Assembly (NCBI GenBank): GCA_001414345.1
Contig: LLCB01000251.1
Coordinates: forward strand, 24,807-88,806
Length of the DNA: 64,000 bases
Reading direction: 5' to 3'
Origin: Hymenoscyphus infarciens
Lineage: Eukaryota; Ascomycota; Leotiomycetes; Helotiales; Helotiaceae
Shown here: piece by piece, positions 32,301 through 42,919 of the stretch
Numbering within the stretch: position 1 is the first letter of the stretch
Layout of the letters: the number at the start of each line of letters is the position of its first letter
The notes under the pieces: generated by a model
What the model saw: only the letters and a program-made list of their open reading frames with translations
Told to the model about the DNA's origin: nothing
Database searches by the model: none
Position numbers and translations under genes: made by a program

Positions 32301-33331
32301 AAGAGAATGTTAGGTAAAAGAAGTGGGAGCTATGAGCAAAGTTTTTCTTACCAATCAGAGAAATGCTTGAAAGTTCGTTCGCAAGCTTCATATGTACATC
32401 CGAAGTTCTTGACTTGATCCACATGGTGTTGTCGACAAGAATTCTCGGATTGTGAGCTACTGGAAATATGTAATGAAGATACACGCTGACAGGGTGTCGA
32501 AGATAACGAAGTGTCGTCGGTTCGAAAGCTAGATCCCGAGTTGGTGAGGATTTCGTTAGACGAGGAACTAGTGCTCAAGGAACATATGTCTCCTAGTTCA
32601 GCACCTAAATCTCCATACAATTCTTCTTCCTCAATCAGTCGCTTAAAATGTTCCAATAATTTAGCGGATTTACGTTTGAATGTCGAGGATGCTGAGTAAG
32701 AACTGAGAGACGCTTCCAACCCAGCGATTGCACGAGAAGGTGTAGTAGCCAGGGAACCTTTCGCTTTATGTGTATGAATGGGGCTACTGCTTCGGCCATG
32801 TGATTTTATTGCTTTCCTCTGCTGCCTTTTCGATTTGGGTGGCGCAAGCGACCTTCTGGCTGCGCGCTGAACAGAGGACTGAGGACTTGGTCCAAGGTGG
32901 CTTCCATTCGACATGATTCGGGAAAGGTCAAGGGGAATTGGATTCAAATCAATTGGACCGGGGATTGAATATGGCGGGTGGTCATTGGCTGTTGAGAACA
33001 TTATCGTATCCGCTGCTTGCGAGCCTGCGAAATTATCATTGTCACCGACGAAACTTGACGACGCATTATAATTGGTTTCTGTGGTTGCGTTGGGAAAGCC
33101 TGAGGAATTGTCCAGACCCATATTTTGATTCAATGTTACCGGTGAAAAGTAATCGGGTGTCTCAACAAAACCCAAAAAAGAAGGATTCTCCTCGATAAAA
33201 TGATTCGCGGAGGGGTTCGTCGTAGCAATTCTGTTGGTTCCAAAAGGATCGATCATGTGATCGAGATCCAATTCTTCCGGTATTATGTGGGAAGGTATTT
33301 GCCAATCGTGGTCTATTCGGTTTCTATCCAT
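29384..33331 (-). CDS. Mosaic protein: C2H2 zinc fingers + NB-ARC-like + patatin N-lobe + ketosynthase fragment, 1226 aa
   Basis: Three exons, 33331-32352, 32237-31084 and 30930-29384, total 1227 codons. The first splice rebuilds a C2H2 finger: C312-x4-C317, then FKHFSDW joined to KRHEENH. Further finger-like segments lie at about 384-400 and 425-445. Residues 607-656 resemble an NB-ARC core with a degenerate P-loop ([17 protein letters not shown]). The second splice rebuilds a patatin oxyanion motif ([12 protein letters not shown] at 708-719), followed by the nucleophile elbow GGTSTGG (Ser748). The patatin domain stops at about 760, before the catalytic Asp. Residues 942-1022 match a fungal iterative polyketide synthase KS core, including [24 protein letters not shown] and DTACSSS (Cys1007), without its catalytic His residues. 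The C-terminus (about 1041 on) again looks zinc-finger-derived. Enzyme activity is doubtful. The start at 33331 is one of several possible ATGs (33403 is another). Confidence 0.65.
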
Positions 33332-34140
33332 TTCGATGTTGATTGTGGAGATTCTCTTTGAGTCTTTCGGCGAAAGTTTGAGATTGCTGCAGATGGAGAA
33401 CATGAACTCAAAAGAGGTGAGATTTTCCGACAAAAACTAGACATCTGAGGGCGAGGGCTGTACCGGAGGGCAGTCGAGGGCGGATTCAAGAAGTGGGTGT
33501 TCGGGCATGAAAAATCTGGTTCGCCAATCAGACCTCGACAGAAAAAGCTCACCGAGATCCTGGTCACCATACTCGGTATAATTGGCTTCTCCAGAGGTGG
33601 CGTTGATTGGAACAATACTCCTCTCCTTAGGCAGAAGTGGTGATAGGAGATTCAAAACGGAATTACATGAGATAAATCGTGCTCCGATAGTGTTTCTGTT
33701 GTTGTGCAACATATTCACGTATAAGTGAATTAAGACAGTAGGTGCCGGAGAACAATGATTACTTGTTAATTTCGAATAAAGTTGTGTTTCTAGCATCGTC
33801 TACTCTAGTAACGCATGATATCAAGTGATTCTAAAATGTAAAGAAAGAGACTTACGATACGAAAACAAAATTTATCCGATGCTTGAATTCCGACAGCCTC
33901 ACCTGAGCTCGATAGTCGAAGATTGAATAGTAGTTGCTGCTTCAGGTTCTGTGTGCTCTAAGGATGCAATACCCTTCTGAATATTGTCAGGCGAAAAGTG
34001 CATTTCCGGTCACACCAACACCCGTTATGCAACCAATTATCCTCCCAGAACCACTCCACCCTCCGAACACCCTGGGCTTCTGAAAAGGACTTTCGGCTAT
34101 CAATACATTTTCCTCAGCCTCAATTTCCCATGTTATTCCC
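33332..34140. other. Upstream flank; possible extra 5' exon
   Basis: A 120-codon minus-strand frame (33796-33437, MLETQLYSKL...) ends just upstream of the mosaic gene in another frame. It contains plausible protein text (SRSDWRTRFFMPEHPLLES) and could be a 5' exon or a separate fragment, but I found no convincing splice to the mosaic gene. The rest shows no gene. Confidence 0.3.
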
Positions 34141-35330
34141 CTAATTCAGCTCACCAAAATCCTCACCCTCCCTCCAAAACTTCTCTACAACACCACCATC
34201 CAGGAGACCCTCCTCGTACCCAGCAACAACAACACACCCCCCACTCTTCACACCAGCTGTCGTAAAAACAATCCCAGCATCCCCCAGAGCAGCCCTAATC
34301 TGCGCAGCCGACAACCCAACACCACAAACAGACCACTCATCCTCCCTCCGTCCCTTCTGTCGGCTCAAAAGTCCCAACATCAAATAACCATTATTCTGGT
34401 ATAACCCCAGCCCGTAAAATGGAACCAGAGTCTTCGAGAGCTTGCCTGGGAGGAAGTCTTGGAGGACTGCTCGAGTTTCGAAAATGAAGTTGTGCATGGG
34501 CTTTGAGTTCGGAGGCTAGCTTCCAGGTTAAGTCGATATCTAAAAGTCCTTGGCCCCCAGCAGTACGGCATCTTCCTAGGAATTGTTTGCGTGCATATTG
34601 ACTTGCAGCATTGGTAAACACATCCGATCCTGGATCGACTTTCAATAAAGGTCTAATATCGACAGCAATCCTCCAGAAACCGAGTTGTGCGTTGAGATAG
34701 ATATCGGCTGCCAGTGTGATTTGAACAAGAGTATGAAATAGTGCTGTGAACGAGACACCATGTTGCCGACCTGCTTCCAATATCGCTTCCATATCCTCCT
34801 TGCCAATTCTAAGAATTTGTACCTTCCTAACCGTTCTTTTTACGTCAGTCTGCAGTTTAGAGACCGTGGGATGTGTTTTGGGGAACTTGTTCAGGGCAGC
34901 CAAAAAGCTTCGATGGAAAGCATACCCAGAAATCCCATCTCCAATAGAATGACGAAGAATAGACACAGCCAAATTACCAGCGATAACCAATTTCCACCAA
35001 GGTTTCAAAGTATCTTTAGTGTCAAACCAAGAATTATGACAGTTCTCAAACACCCCCCCCGTGAGATCGTTGTCGGTTTCAATAGGCTTTTGGGTAAACT
35101 CCAGTCCTCAGATCGGAGAACAGGTAATCGAGCTTCCGAAAGCCTATGGTGGCCTGCTTTCTTGCCAGAAGGCCAAGAAACCCCAATTGTTGAAAGTGCA
35201 GGATGTTCATCAATGACACTTTTCAACTCCTCGAAAACTTTCGTTGGTGTCAATCCCTTGTAGTTCTTGTGAATACCTTGCTGAGATAAGGATATTTGAT
35301 TATATACCGAGGTCGTGGAATGACTGTACA
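34141..35330 (-). pseudogene. Alcohol-acetyltransferase-like gene, broken by frameshifts and 5' insertion
   Basis: Minus-strand reading gives an acyltransferase related to fungal alcohol O-acetyltransferases. Family features are VYNQISLSQ and VIDEHPALSTIGV near the N-terminus, the active-site block LRHSIGDGISGYAFH (HxxxDG) in the middle, and GFWRIAVDIRPLL further on. The frame changes at a C8 run on the + strand (35053-35060) and again near 34495-34505, after SELKA. The last part then runs open to 34141. The N-terminal 30-40 residues expected of the family are missing: a 215-bp inverted-repeat element begins exactly where the coding sequence stops (35331). The three lesions together argue for a pseudogene. 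The C8 frameshift alone could be a sequencing error. Confidence 0.7.
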
Positions 35331-35545
35331 CCGGCACCAGGGGGTGTAGGAATTCGTGACTGGTTATACCTTTATACTACTCTCTTAATTGTTCAACTAA
35401 GACTAGGAAAATTGATTTAATTATCCTATAAGACTAGAATAATAAGATTTATATTATCTTTATTATTCTAGAACAGTTAGGAGAATTACAGAAGGGGAAG
35501 GTACCTTAGACTACAGTCACAAATTCCTACAACCACTGGTGCCGG
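35331..35545. mobile_element. MITE-like element with 33-bp inverted repeats, 215 bp
   Basis: The left end is CCGGCACCAGGGGGTGTAGG followed by AATTCGTGACTGG. The reverse complement of the right end is CCGGCACCAGTGGTTGTAGG followed by AATTTGTGACTG. About 29 of 33 positions agree. The interior is AT-rich, self-complementary and noncoding. No target duplication is obvious. It interrupts the 5' end of the acyltransferase-like gene. It is unrelated in sequence to the other MITE family in the window. Confidence 0.8.
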
Positions 35546-35806
35546 GGGCACTTTTGTCAAAGTCAAGTATGCTTTCTAGAAACCTCACAAACGAAGTCTT
35601 ACCTAGCGCGTGGGAGAACAAGGCCATGGGTTGCAAAGGGCGGGAGGTAGCACAACCTACACGTGATAATGAGTGATTGCCGTAGCTGGGGACGGCCCGG
35701 GATTGAATACCCAAGGAATAGAACTCATGATAAGCCTCCTGATCGACTCCCCTTTTGCAAGAAACTCTGGCCAAGTTCTTTCAAAGATCCGTTTATGGAG
35801 AGATGG
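35546..35806. other. Spacer between two MITEs, no gene seen
   Basis: Short frames on both strands have no motif. The lost 5' part of the acyltransferase-like gene is not evident here. Confidence 0.35.
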
Positions 35807-36025
35807 CTCGGGATGGACATTAAAAGCGGCAGTAAATACGCGCATACCTAGCTCGCATTATTTTAGCTTTTTAACGCAATTCAAGGTAATTATTCGAAAC
35901 ACTTAGTACAATTTAAAATATTGACCCAGGTGTTAAGAACAATCAAGTTTGCTTGTCCTAAAATATTTGGTAATTAAGGTTTGAACAACCTAGTATTTAC
36001 TGCCACTTTGAATTTCCACCGCGAG
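35807..36025. mobile_element. MITE copy 2 (TIR CTCGGGATGGACAT...), 219 bp, with AGATGG duplication
   Basis: Inverted ends CTCGGGATGGACATTAAAAG (left) and CTCGCGGTGGAAATTCAAAG (right, reverse complement) continue into YGGCAGTAAATA. The hexamer AGATGG sits immediately outside both ends (35801-35806 and 36026-36031). The wider 9-mer GAGAGATGG also occurs on both sides, but its GAG overlaps the right terminus. It shares termini with 7061-7235. A Mutator-like origin is possible if the duplication is 9 bp. Confidence 0.8.
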
Positions 36026-36427
36026 AGATGGCTTGACGATAGGGGGATGAGTGGGACTTGGAACTTAAGCAACTAGGAGACACCTGAAGGATGAATATTT
36101 CGTAACAAGAGAAACGTGGTGAACTTCATCGCACGATAGTCTACCGTGCCTCACAGTAGTTATGGTGTATCGCCATCATAAAGTGGAATGATTCAATTGT
36201 GACTCTAGCATTAACGACTTTTGCGGGAAAACGAGTGAGTAGAGTAAAAAGTGATACAAGAACAACGGCAAACATCAGAAATCTGTCTAGAACAGTCCAT
36301 CAATCCATCAACCCTCGTCAAGAAAACCAGACAAGAATTCAGCAGACAGCCAAAGTATCATGTCCAAAAGATCTTCGTCACAACAGCGTGTTCCAGAGAT
36401 TTACTTGACGAGTTGGATCAAGAGTAA
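36026..36427. other. 3' flank of eIF5, no gene seen
   Basis: Noncoding sequence between the MITE and the eIF5 stop; it probably includes the eIF5 3' untranslated region. Confidence 0.4.
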
Positions 36428-37751
36428 TCATTCGGATTCTTCGTCATCACTCTCAGCCTCGGCAAGCCACTTGAGGAAAGTCTCGGCAGACTTGCGAACC
36501 TTCTTGCTGGTTGGGAGATCGATATACTTCTTGCTAGCCTTGGTTCCCCATTTGGTGATGACCTCTTCGGTCAGGAGGTCTTCATTGTAGAGCACGAGAA
36601 GGACCTTGGACGTTTGTTCATAAATCTCAGGCTTTTCTTTGCCACGGAAACCAATGAATCGCTCAACGCCACCAAGGATAGCCTTTTGGTGCTTCTCGGA
36701 CGTGCCAACCTGATAGCATGTTAGTGGGTGACGATCAAATAGACTAGTGTAAACTTACATTCTTGAGCATTCCAGCACGCTTTGTAATCTGCTTGGCAAT
36801 ATCATCATCGAAGATGGTCTGGAGCAAAACGGTGAGGGTACGGTGCTTGGACTCGATGCCGAACTCCTTGGCCTTGAGGTAGATTTCAACATCATCAACC
36901 TTGGTAACTCCACCCTTTTCTTCGGCCTCGGCAATGATCCAGCTGCCAAGTTGGTCATACTTGGAGTTCCCACCACCCTCTCCGTCTTCATCTTCATCTT
37001 CGCCGGCAAGGACGAGCTTATTCTTGAGGTCATCTGGGAGCTGTTGCTGACGGGCCTTGACAGCTTCAGCAGACATATCCACAGTCCACTCATCATCCTT
37101 GACTTCAACAGGTTCATCGATTTCTTGAGCCTGACGGGTGAATTCATCATCACTGCCCGCCTCGATGGCCCCATCGGCATCGTTTGATCCGTTGTCAGAG
37201 TTGTTCTCATCGCTATTGCCGCTACCATGTCCATTCTTCTTGGCGTCGCCATTTCCATTCTCCTTGGCTTTTCGGGCAGCCTTTCGATCGGCCTTGTCCT
37301 TCTTTCCCTTCTTGGGCTGCTTCTTGAGGATGAAGCCACTGAGCTTGAGGCGGAGGTCTACATCGGAGCGTTGACCACAGGCCTTGCAATCGAGGAGAAT
37401 ACGTCCATCCTTGATCACAACCACGGTCTCGGGGTTCTTGCATTTCTTGCAGAGAACGAAGCGGTTGATGAAGCCGTCCAAGTAGTCTTGGAGCTTAGAA
37501 GCCTCATGGGCACCGTTGATAATCCAACGATCGTCGGCTGGGCTGGAGTTGGTCTGAGCGCCAAGCTCGAAACCAAAGTACTTGATGACATAGTCGCCCG
37601 GGCGAGCGAGAGAGGCAGCAACGCTGCTAAGGTTGACAATGACGGTCTTGATGCCGTTGCCTTTGCCCTCAATTTTGGATTGGAGGCGCTCCATTTTGTA
37701 TCGGTAGAAGGGATCCTTCACATCGCTGCGGATATTGATGATGGACGCCAT
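36428..37751 (-). CDS. TIF5: Eukaryotic translation initiation factor 5 (eIF5), 424 aa
   Basis: Two exons (37751-36759 and 36709-36428) are joined across a 49-nt phase-0 intron (GTAAGT..CAG). eIF5 is the GTPase-activating protein for eIF2 in the 43S preinitiation complex and acts in the cytosol. The N-terminal domain contains DPFYRYKM with the GAP arginine (Arg17, equivalent to yeast Arg15), GKGNGIKTVIVN, and the zinc ribbon Cys101-x2-Cys104 ... Cys122-x2-Cys125. A Lys-rich then acidic linker follows. The C-terminal W2/HEAT domain includes QDYLDGF-type and FLKWLAEAESDDEESE segments; the acidic-aromatic end binds eIF2-beta and eIF3. The length fits fungal orthologues (about 400-430 aa). Splicing restores K-N-V-G-T-S in frame. 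Confidence 0.95.
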
Positions 37752-38764
37752 GATTGCGGTTGTATGTAGGTAGGTCTGAATAGACTCAAATTTCTCTTTC
37801 TCGATCGATTTTGTGTGTGACGGTTACCGGACCAGGCGATGCGACATGTGACATGCAGAATGAACGTTCAGACGTAGGGTTGAGAATGGAGAGACCAGAA
37901 GGAGATGGAGGTTTGTGGACTTTGCTAGCGGGGCATTCGACGGAATCGGGGGGAGGGCTTAGCCGTTGCTACTGAAGTATGGACTGCAAGGTTTCCGCGG
38001 TATGCGAAATGGTTGCAGCTCGAGAGGCGGCTGGTGTCTGAGGTCGTTGGCGTGGGGTGTGAGATACATATAACGCAGATGTATCTGTTGACGTGCTGAT
38101 GGGTAGGTTGAGGTAGTCGAGGAAGGTTGGCTTCCTATTGCGAGAAGAGGGGGGAGAGGTCTTGAGAGACGTGCCAGAATTCGATTTCGATGGCGAAGAT
38201 CGGATGAGTGGGGAGGAGTTGGTGTTTAGGGAGCACAGTTACCGAGCAGAGCAGATCGGTTCCGAGATGATACAGAACAGGGTGGTGAGGCAGCGAGGTT
38301 TGAATTTGACGTGGTGTTGTCTTGTGGGTGAAAGACGTGGTGGTGGAAGAAGGAGGAAGAGGAGGGACTGACCAGATAGATATTTTGAGGCAGGCACCAA
38401 GGGCACGGCCATAGCGTGAATGAAAAAGCGGCGCCCCTGCCTAGTGGATGTACTACATGAACATGATATGACTAGATATTACCGAAATTGGACAGTCATT
38501 TTTTCTTTTTAACATGACACCATAATTAGGAAAAATGGTTCCAGAGAATCAAATGAATGGGGTCAAAGTATAGGTTTTATACACAAATATATTTGAAGTT
38601 GTGCCGCTTCTAGCAGCGGCAGGTGGATTCAAAGCCGGCAGCCGAGCGCTTAGTTTGTGCGAAACCTGAAAATTCCAAGTGCAACAGCCACAATGGACTA
38701 ACTCGCCAAACCAGATCAAAGGTAAACAAAGAGTGATGGTTTTTTTCAAGCACAAATCACCATC
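37752..38764. other. Intergenic region with promoters of eIF5 and ATG10
   Basis: These two genes diverge from here. Near 38608-38625 the sequence GCCGCTTCTAGCAGCGGC forms a perfect short hairpin. A 78-codon + strand frame at 38138-38371 has no motif. No further gene is supported. Confidence 0.4.
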
Positions 38765-39628
38765 ATGTCTCATCAACATGATTACCGCCAGTGGCCTTTT
38801 CTCACCGAAGAAGAATTCAACCTTGCATGTGCCTTTCTTGACCAGCGATATATCAGAGCCCAACTAGGTCCTACCCGGAAGATCTTCAAAGTTAATTCTA
38901 GGCGAACTGCGACCATGGGAGGACTTTATATTGAAATTCTCCGAATCCTACAACTTTCCAATGATGAGGACGAGTTATCACTGGCGCTGGCAAAATTGAG
39001 TGGTGGAGATGGTCATGAAGAAATGGATGTAGGTTTAGCAAACGAAGAAGCTGATGAGGTATGATGTTTTATATTTCTAGTACATGTCACTTATTTCTGA
39101 CCAAAACCTACAACTAAAAATGTTCTAGGAAGAACTTCGCCCTCAAATTCATGATGGCCCTCCCGGTTACAGTCTCTACTCACACCAACCATATGTCACG
39201 TATGAAGTACATCTACACCCAACTTACAGAATGCCTACTCTGTGGTTTACCTTGCACGATCTTCCAATGTCAGACCCAACATTTGATCTTAACTCAGTTT
39301 ACCGATATCTCGTGCCGCAAGAGTACAAAACTCAACTTCGAGCAGCTGGATTCACAGGTGGGATTTCTGCCGCGGTAAGTACCAAAAATCATTAGCCTGC
39401 CCTCAATTGCCTTGAACCTCGACGCGTGATGGAAAAAAATACTGATTCACGTCTTAGCCACACCCTGTAACTGATGTTCCAGCCTTCTTCATCCACCCGT
39501 GTCAAACGAAGGAAGCTATGGAGAACTTTAATATCCCCTTGGACAAATACCTTATGGTTTGGATCGGGTTAGTTGGAGGCTGCGTGGGTTTGTGGGTACC
39601 TCCAGAAATGGCGAAGGATGAAGAGTAG
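38765..39628 (+). CDS. ATG10: Autophagy E2-like conjugating enzyme Atg10, 236 aa
   Basis: Three exons (38765-39058, 39129-39374, 39458-39628) give 237 codons; introns are 70 and 83 nt. Atg10 is the E2-like enzyme that transfers Atg12 from Atg7 to a lysine of Atg5, producing the Atg12-Atg5 conjugate needed for phagophore expansion. Diagnostic blocks are VTYEVHLHPTYRMPTLWF (substrate-facing beta sheet), the segment PHPVTDVPAFFIHPC with catalytic Cys195 in HPCQT, and MVWIGLVGGCVGLWVP at the C-terminus. The N-terminal ITAM-like start MSHQHDYRQWPFLTEEEF agrees with a complete protein. It converges with the snRNP gene, with 224 bp between the stops. Confidence 0.92.
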
Positions 39629-39852
39629 AGGTGATTTGATACCCCTAAAAACTATCCTCGGATGGATAATGGACCAAAAGTTTCCCACAATAATGAATCG
39701 GTAATCACAGAGCTTTTGTATATGGCTCGACCTTGTATTATTTAGCTTGTTTCTCTTGCCTGCCTGCTGGTATCTTCGTTCACCTGAGAAGTATTTTGTG
39801 GGCCATGTCCTACTCCAAACGCCATTTTCAAAAAATTCCGATTTTGTTGGCA

Positions 39853-40560
39853 CTAATCATCGTCACTGTCTTCCTCCATCGCAACATCTTCATCGCTGCC
39901 CTCTTCCTCTTCTTCCTCCTCATCTCTTCTCCGCTTTTGTCCTGCAACGCTCGTGGTTGGGCTTCTCGCATCCTCCATGGAATGATCTACTGCTCCTGGT
40001 GGAGGCTTCAATGTTCCCGGGGCTGTAGAAGTGGTATTTGCTGTGGTGGAGGCTGATGGAGGAGCATTGAAAATACTCTGTTGCAAGGCAGTTGCGGTAA
40101 CAGCCCCGGCAGCGGCAGAAGGCATATGAAATGTTCCGTCTAACTTCGCAATCGCGTCCGATTTTGATTTGGCATACTGTATTTGCTACAAGGGGCCCAC
40201 GCATTAGATATAAAATTCTAATTTCTCTGGGGTGAACACGAGGCTTACCATTTCTCGCCCAAAGAACTCAAATCCTTGCAAGTCTCTCATTGCTTGAGTT
40301 GACGTTTGGACATCTCGGTAGACAATATGAGCTTGCCCTCGCATCTTTGCCGTCCGAAGGGCGACTACATCGAGTACTGGGCCATACGTGGAGAAAAGGG
40401 AGTAGAGAGACTTGCGCAAGTCCTCCTTCTGGATTTTCGATGACGGGAGGTTCGTGACATAGAGTCTATGGCAATTAATTAGCTTCGAACCCTGGGAAAC
40501 AGTATCAAATTCGACTTACGATGAGTTTGGCGCGTACGTGGGTATCTTTTTTTCTGGCAT
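39853..40560 (-). CDS. MSL1: U2B''/U1A-type snRNP RNA-binding protein, 196 aa
   Basis: Three exons: 40560-40520, 40465-40249 and 40185-39853, with introns of 54 and 63 nt. One RNA-recognition motif spans about residues 13-90: RNP2 is SLYVTNLP and RNP1 is KMRGQAHIVY, the form typical of U1A/U2B'' proteins that bind U1 or U2 snRNA stem-loops in the spliceosome. The second RRM of U1A is absent. Instead the C-terminus is Ala/Thr/Pro-rich and ends in an acidic tail (EEEEEEEGSDEDVAMEEDSDDD without its last residues), so U2B'' (yeast Msl1) is the better name. Splicing restores FGREM-QIQYAKSKSDAI, a strongly conserved junction. It is nuclear. The gene shares a 225-bp divergent promoter with ARPC1. 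Confidence 0.9.
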
Positions 40561-40785
40561 TGTGAAGTTGTTGAATGAGGGGTGGATTGCGGGGAGCTCT
40601 CATCGTTGCTTGAGCTAAACTAGGTATTCAAATTTGAGTATTGGCGCCCGAAATACAAGGCTGAAAATCCCCCACCATTTGGGCTGCCCACCAGAAATCC
40701 CCAGAGCAAGGTTACCTTCATCACCCAATTTCCTTCATCAACCATCGATAGTAGAGAGCTCCTCCTATCGCAATCAACCAACGCA
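40561..40785. promoter_or_regulatory. Shared divergent promoter, snRNP gene / ARPC1
   Basis: Only 225 bp separate the two ATG codons, so both promoters and 5' leaders must lie here. The ARPC1 side is pyrimidine-rich with CAATTTCC and CAACC words. No unambiguous TATA box is seen. Confidence 0.6.
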
Positions 40786-41982
40786 ATGGCTCCGCCTGAG
40801 GTTCATCACCTGTTTCACCAGCCCATTGCTGACCACTCCTTCTCCGCCGATAAGCAAACGTTGGCTGTTGCGAGAGACACCAGTGTTGAGCTCTACGGAC
40901 GAACTGGCAGCGGTTTCTCCTTGAAGGATGAGTTGAAGGGACATGACAAAACAGTCACTAGTGTGGATATTGCGTTAAGCAGTGGCCGAATTGTGACATG
41001 CTCTCAAGGTATCAAAGACCCGGGCTCCATCTCACTTATTCTATTTATGCTAATAAATCCTGCCTATAGATAGAAATGCCTTGGTCTGGGAACCATCCCC
41101 AACTGGATACAAGCCAACCCTCGTCCTCCTCCGAATTAATCGTGCTGCAACATTCGTACGTTGGTCTCCCTCTGAGACCAAGTTTGCCGTGGGCTCCGGT
41201 GCCAGAGTTATCGCCATCTGCTATTTCGAGGAGGAAAACGACTGGTGGGTCTCGAAGCATATCAAGAAGCCCATTCGAAGCACAATTACCACTGTTGCAT
41301 GGCATCCCAACTCTGTCCTCCTCGCGGCCGGATCAACAGATGCTCACGCCAGAGTATTCTCGAGTTTTATCAAGGGTGTAGATGCTAGACCAGAGCCTGG
41401 TGTTTGGGGAGAGCGTCTGCCATTCAACACTGTTTGCGGGGAGTACCTCAACAACTCAGCAGGTTGGATTCATGCCGTTTCTTTCTCCCCCAGCGGAGAG
41501 GCCCTTGCTTTTGCCGCCCATGATAGCAGTATCACGGTTGTTTATCCAAATGGTGCTGATCAACCTCCTAAAGCTGTCGTCAGTGTCAGCACTCAACTCC
41601 TACCATTTATGAGTCTCATCTGGAACGGTGAGGCGGAAATCATTGCGGCTGGTTATGACTGCGAAGCATACCGATTTAAGGGCAATGAGGGCGGTTGGCA
41701 GCTGACTGGTTCTTTGGAATCCAAAGGTGGACCCGCCGAGGAGCGAGAAGAATCCGCATTCAATATGTTCAAGCAGATGGATTTGAAGGGTAAAACGAAG
41801 GATGATACCCAATTGAAGACTGTCCACCAGAACACTATTAGTACCATTCGTATTTACGAAGGTCTTAACGGTGCCGTTAAGAAGTTCAGCAGTAAGCTAT
41901 GCCTAGCCCATGTCTAACGAATCAATGCTAATTTATTGTAGCGAGTGGTGTGGATGGCAGAATAGTCATTTGGAATGCATAG
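40786..41982 (+). CDS. ARC40: Arp2/3 complex subunit ARPC1 (Arc40), WD40 protein, 361 aa
   Basis: Three exons: 40786-41008, 41070-41891 and 41942-41982; introns are 61 and 50 nt, totalling 362 codons. ARPC1 is the WD40 beta-propeller subunit of the actin-nucleating Arp2/3 complex at cortical patches and endocytic sites. The N-terminus MAPPEVHHLFHQPIADHSFS is the usual fungal form. WD-type repeats include GHDKTVTSVDI, ALVWEPSP, TFVRWSP, TTVAWHPNSVLLAAGS and HAVSFSPSGEALAFAAHD. The insert ESAFNMFKQMD near residue 300 is the amphipathic arm characteristic of ARPC1. Splicing joins CSQ to DRNALVWE and ends with SGVDGRIVIWNA. Length agrees with the family (about 360-380 aa). Confidence 0.95.
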
Positions 41983-42919
41983 GTAGATCAGGTATTGCCT
42001 GCGCCAGCACATTTCTTAGACCGCCGGTCTCAATCAAGATTTCCTCCTTGGGGTATTGCTAGAAATCGTAAACTGGTGTTTTAGAACACAACTACTTTTG
42101 CCTATTTGCCCAATGAAATAGCCCGCCCTCTAATTTGCACTTTTGGTGTGTTGGTCGCTCGCCGTTGTCGTCAGACCAACCGAGATATATAATTCTCAAG
42201 ACCAAGGTTATCTATCTCGTTGACCTAACGCAGCTCTCGATTGTCACCATGAATATCATTCTAGACATAGTGACTTCTTCTAAATCCTACCTCCAAGATT
42301 TATCTGGGCTAATATTTCCAGAGTCCAAACCACTCTCTGGCCCGTGGCTGGCTGTCTGTTGACTTCCCGTAGAGCTCTCGTTGTCCAGCACCTCATATTA
42401 AAGATCCTAGGGACGGATCTAGGGAGAGCAGGGACTGGCCCAATTGACAGCTACGACTTACGCTCGGATCCTTTCAGAATCTTGGGCCCGATGGCTTCTT
42501 GTTGTCTGGATGGACCTTGAATTCCTCCTCCCGGTGGCAGATGTCGAGGCTGCAGAAGAGGGAGATTTGGCCTAGACTCGAAGAAGAGAAGTTAAAAGTC
42601 TCAAAACGCGCGACCGATATAAAACTAGCCCTATTGGTAAAAAAGCCCAGAAAAAATTAACCCGTTGCAAATGAACATCCCAAAATGCCAATCCATTATG
42701 AATCGCGCATATTTACAATAGTAAAGTGTGTAATATTGACCGAGGCTATCTACCAAGCATTTCCTTAAGCGAAGTGTACGCGAGACCTCCCCCAAGCTAC
42801 TTGACTGTAAATGTGCTAAAGGCCAAAGCTAGATTTCCTAACCACATCAGACATTTCCTCCGTCAATTCACAAGTACTGTACATATCCCGAAGCAATAGC
42901 CAGCCAAAAGCAAGAGATT
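41983..42919. other. Convergent intergenic region, no gene seen
   Basis: This holds the 3' flanks of ARPC1 and of the minus-strand gene ending at 42920. Short frames (for example 42135-42362) have no motif. Confidence 0.4.

Noticed and set aside
29384..35330. Secondary-metabolite gene cluster (KS motif plus acyltransferase)
   Set aside because: The KS is only a fragment inside another gene, the acyltransferase is broken, and no complete backbone enzyme, P450 or transporter is present.
35517..35774. Missing N-terminus of the acyltransferase upstream of the MITE
   Set aside because: The frame there has no acyltransferase resemblance and its last residues come from the MITE terminus.
38608..38640. 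Possible tRNA-like arm (GCCGCT..AGCGGC followed by GGATTCAAA)
   Set aside because: Only one hairpin is present; acceptor and D arms cannot be built around it.
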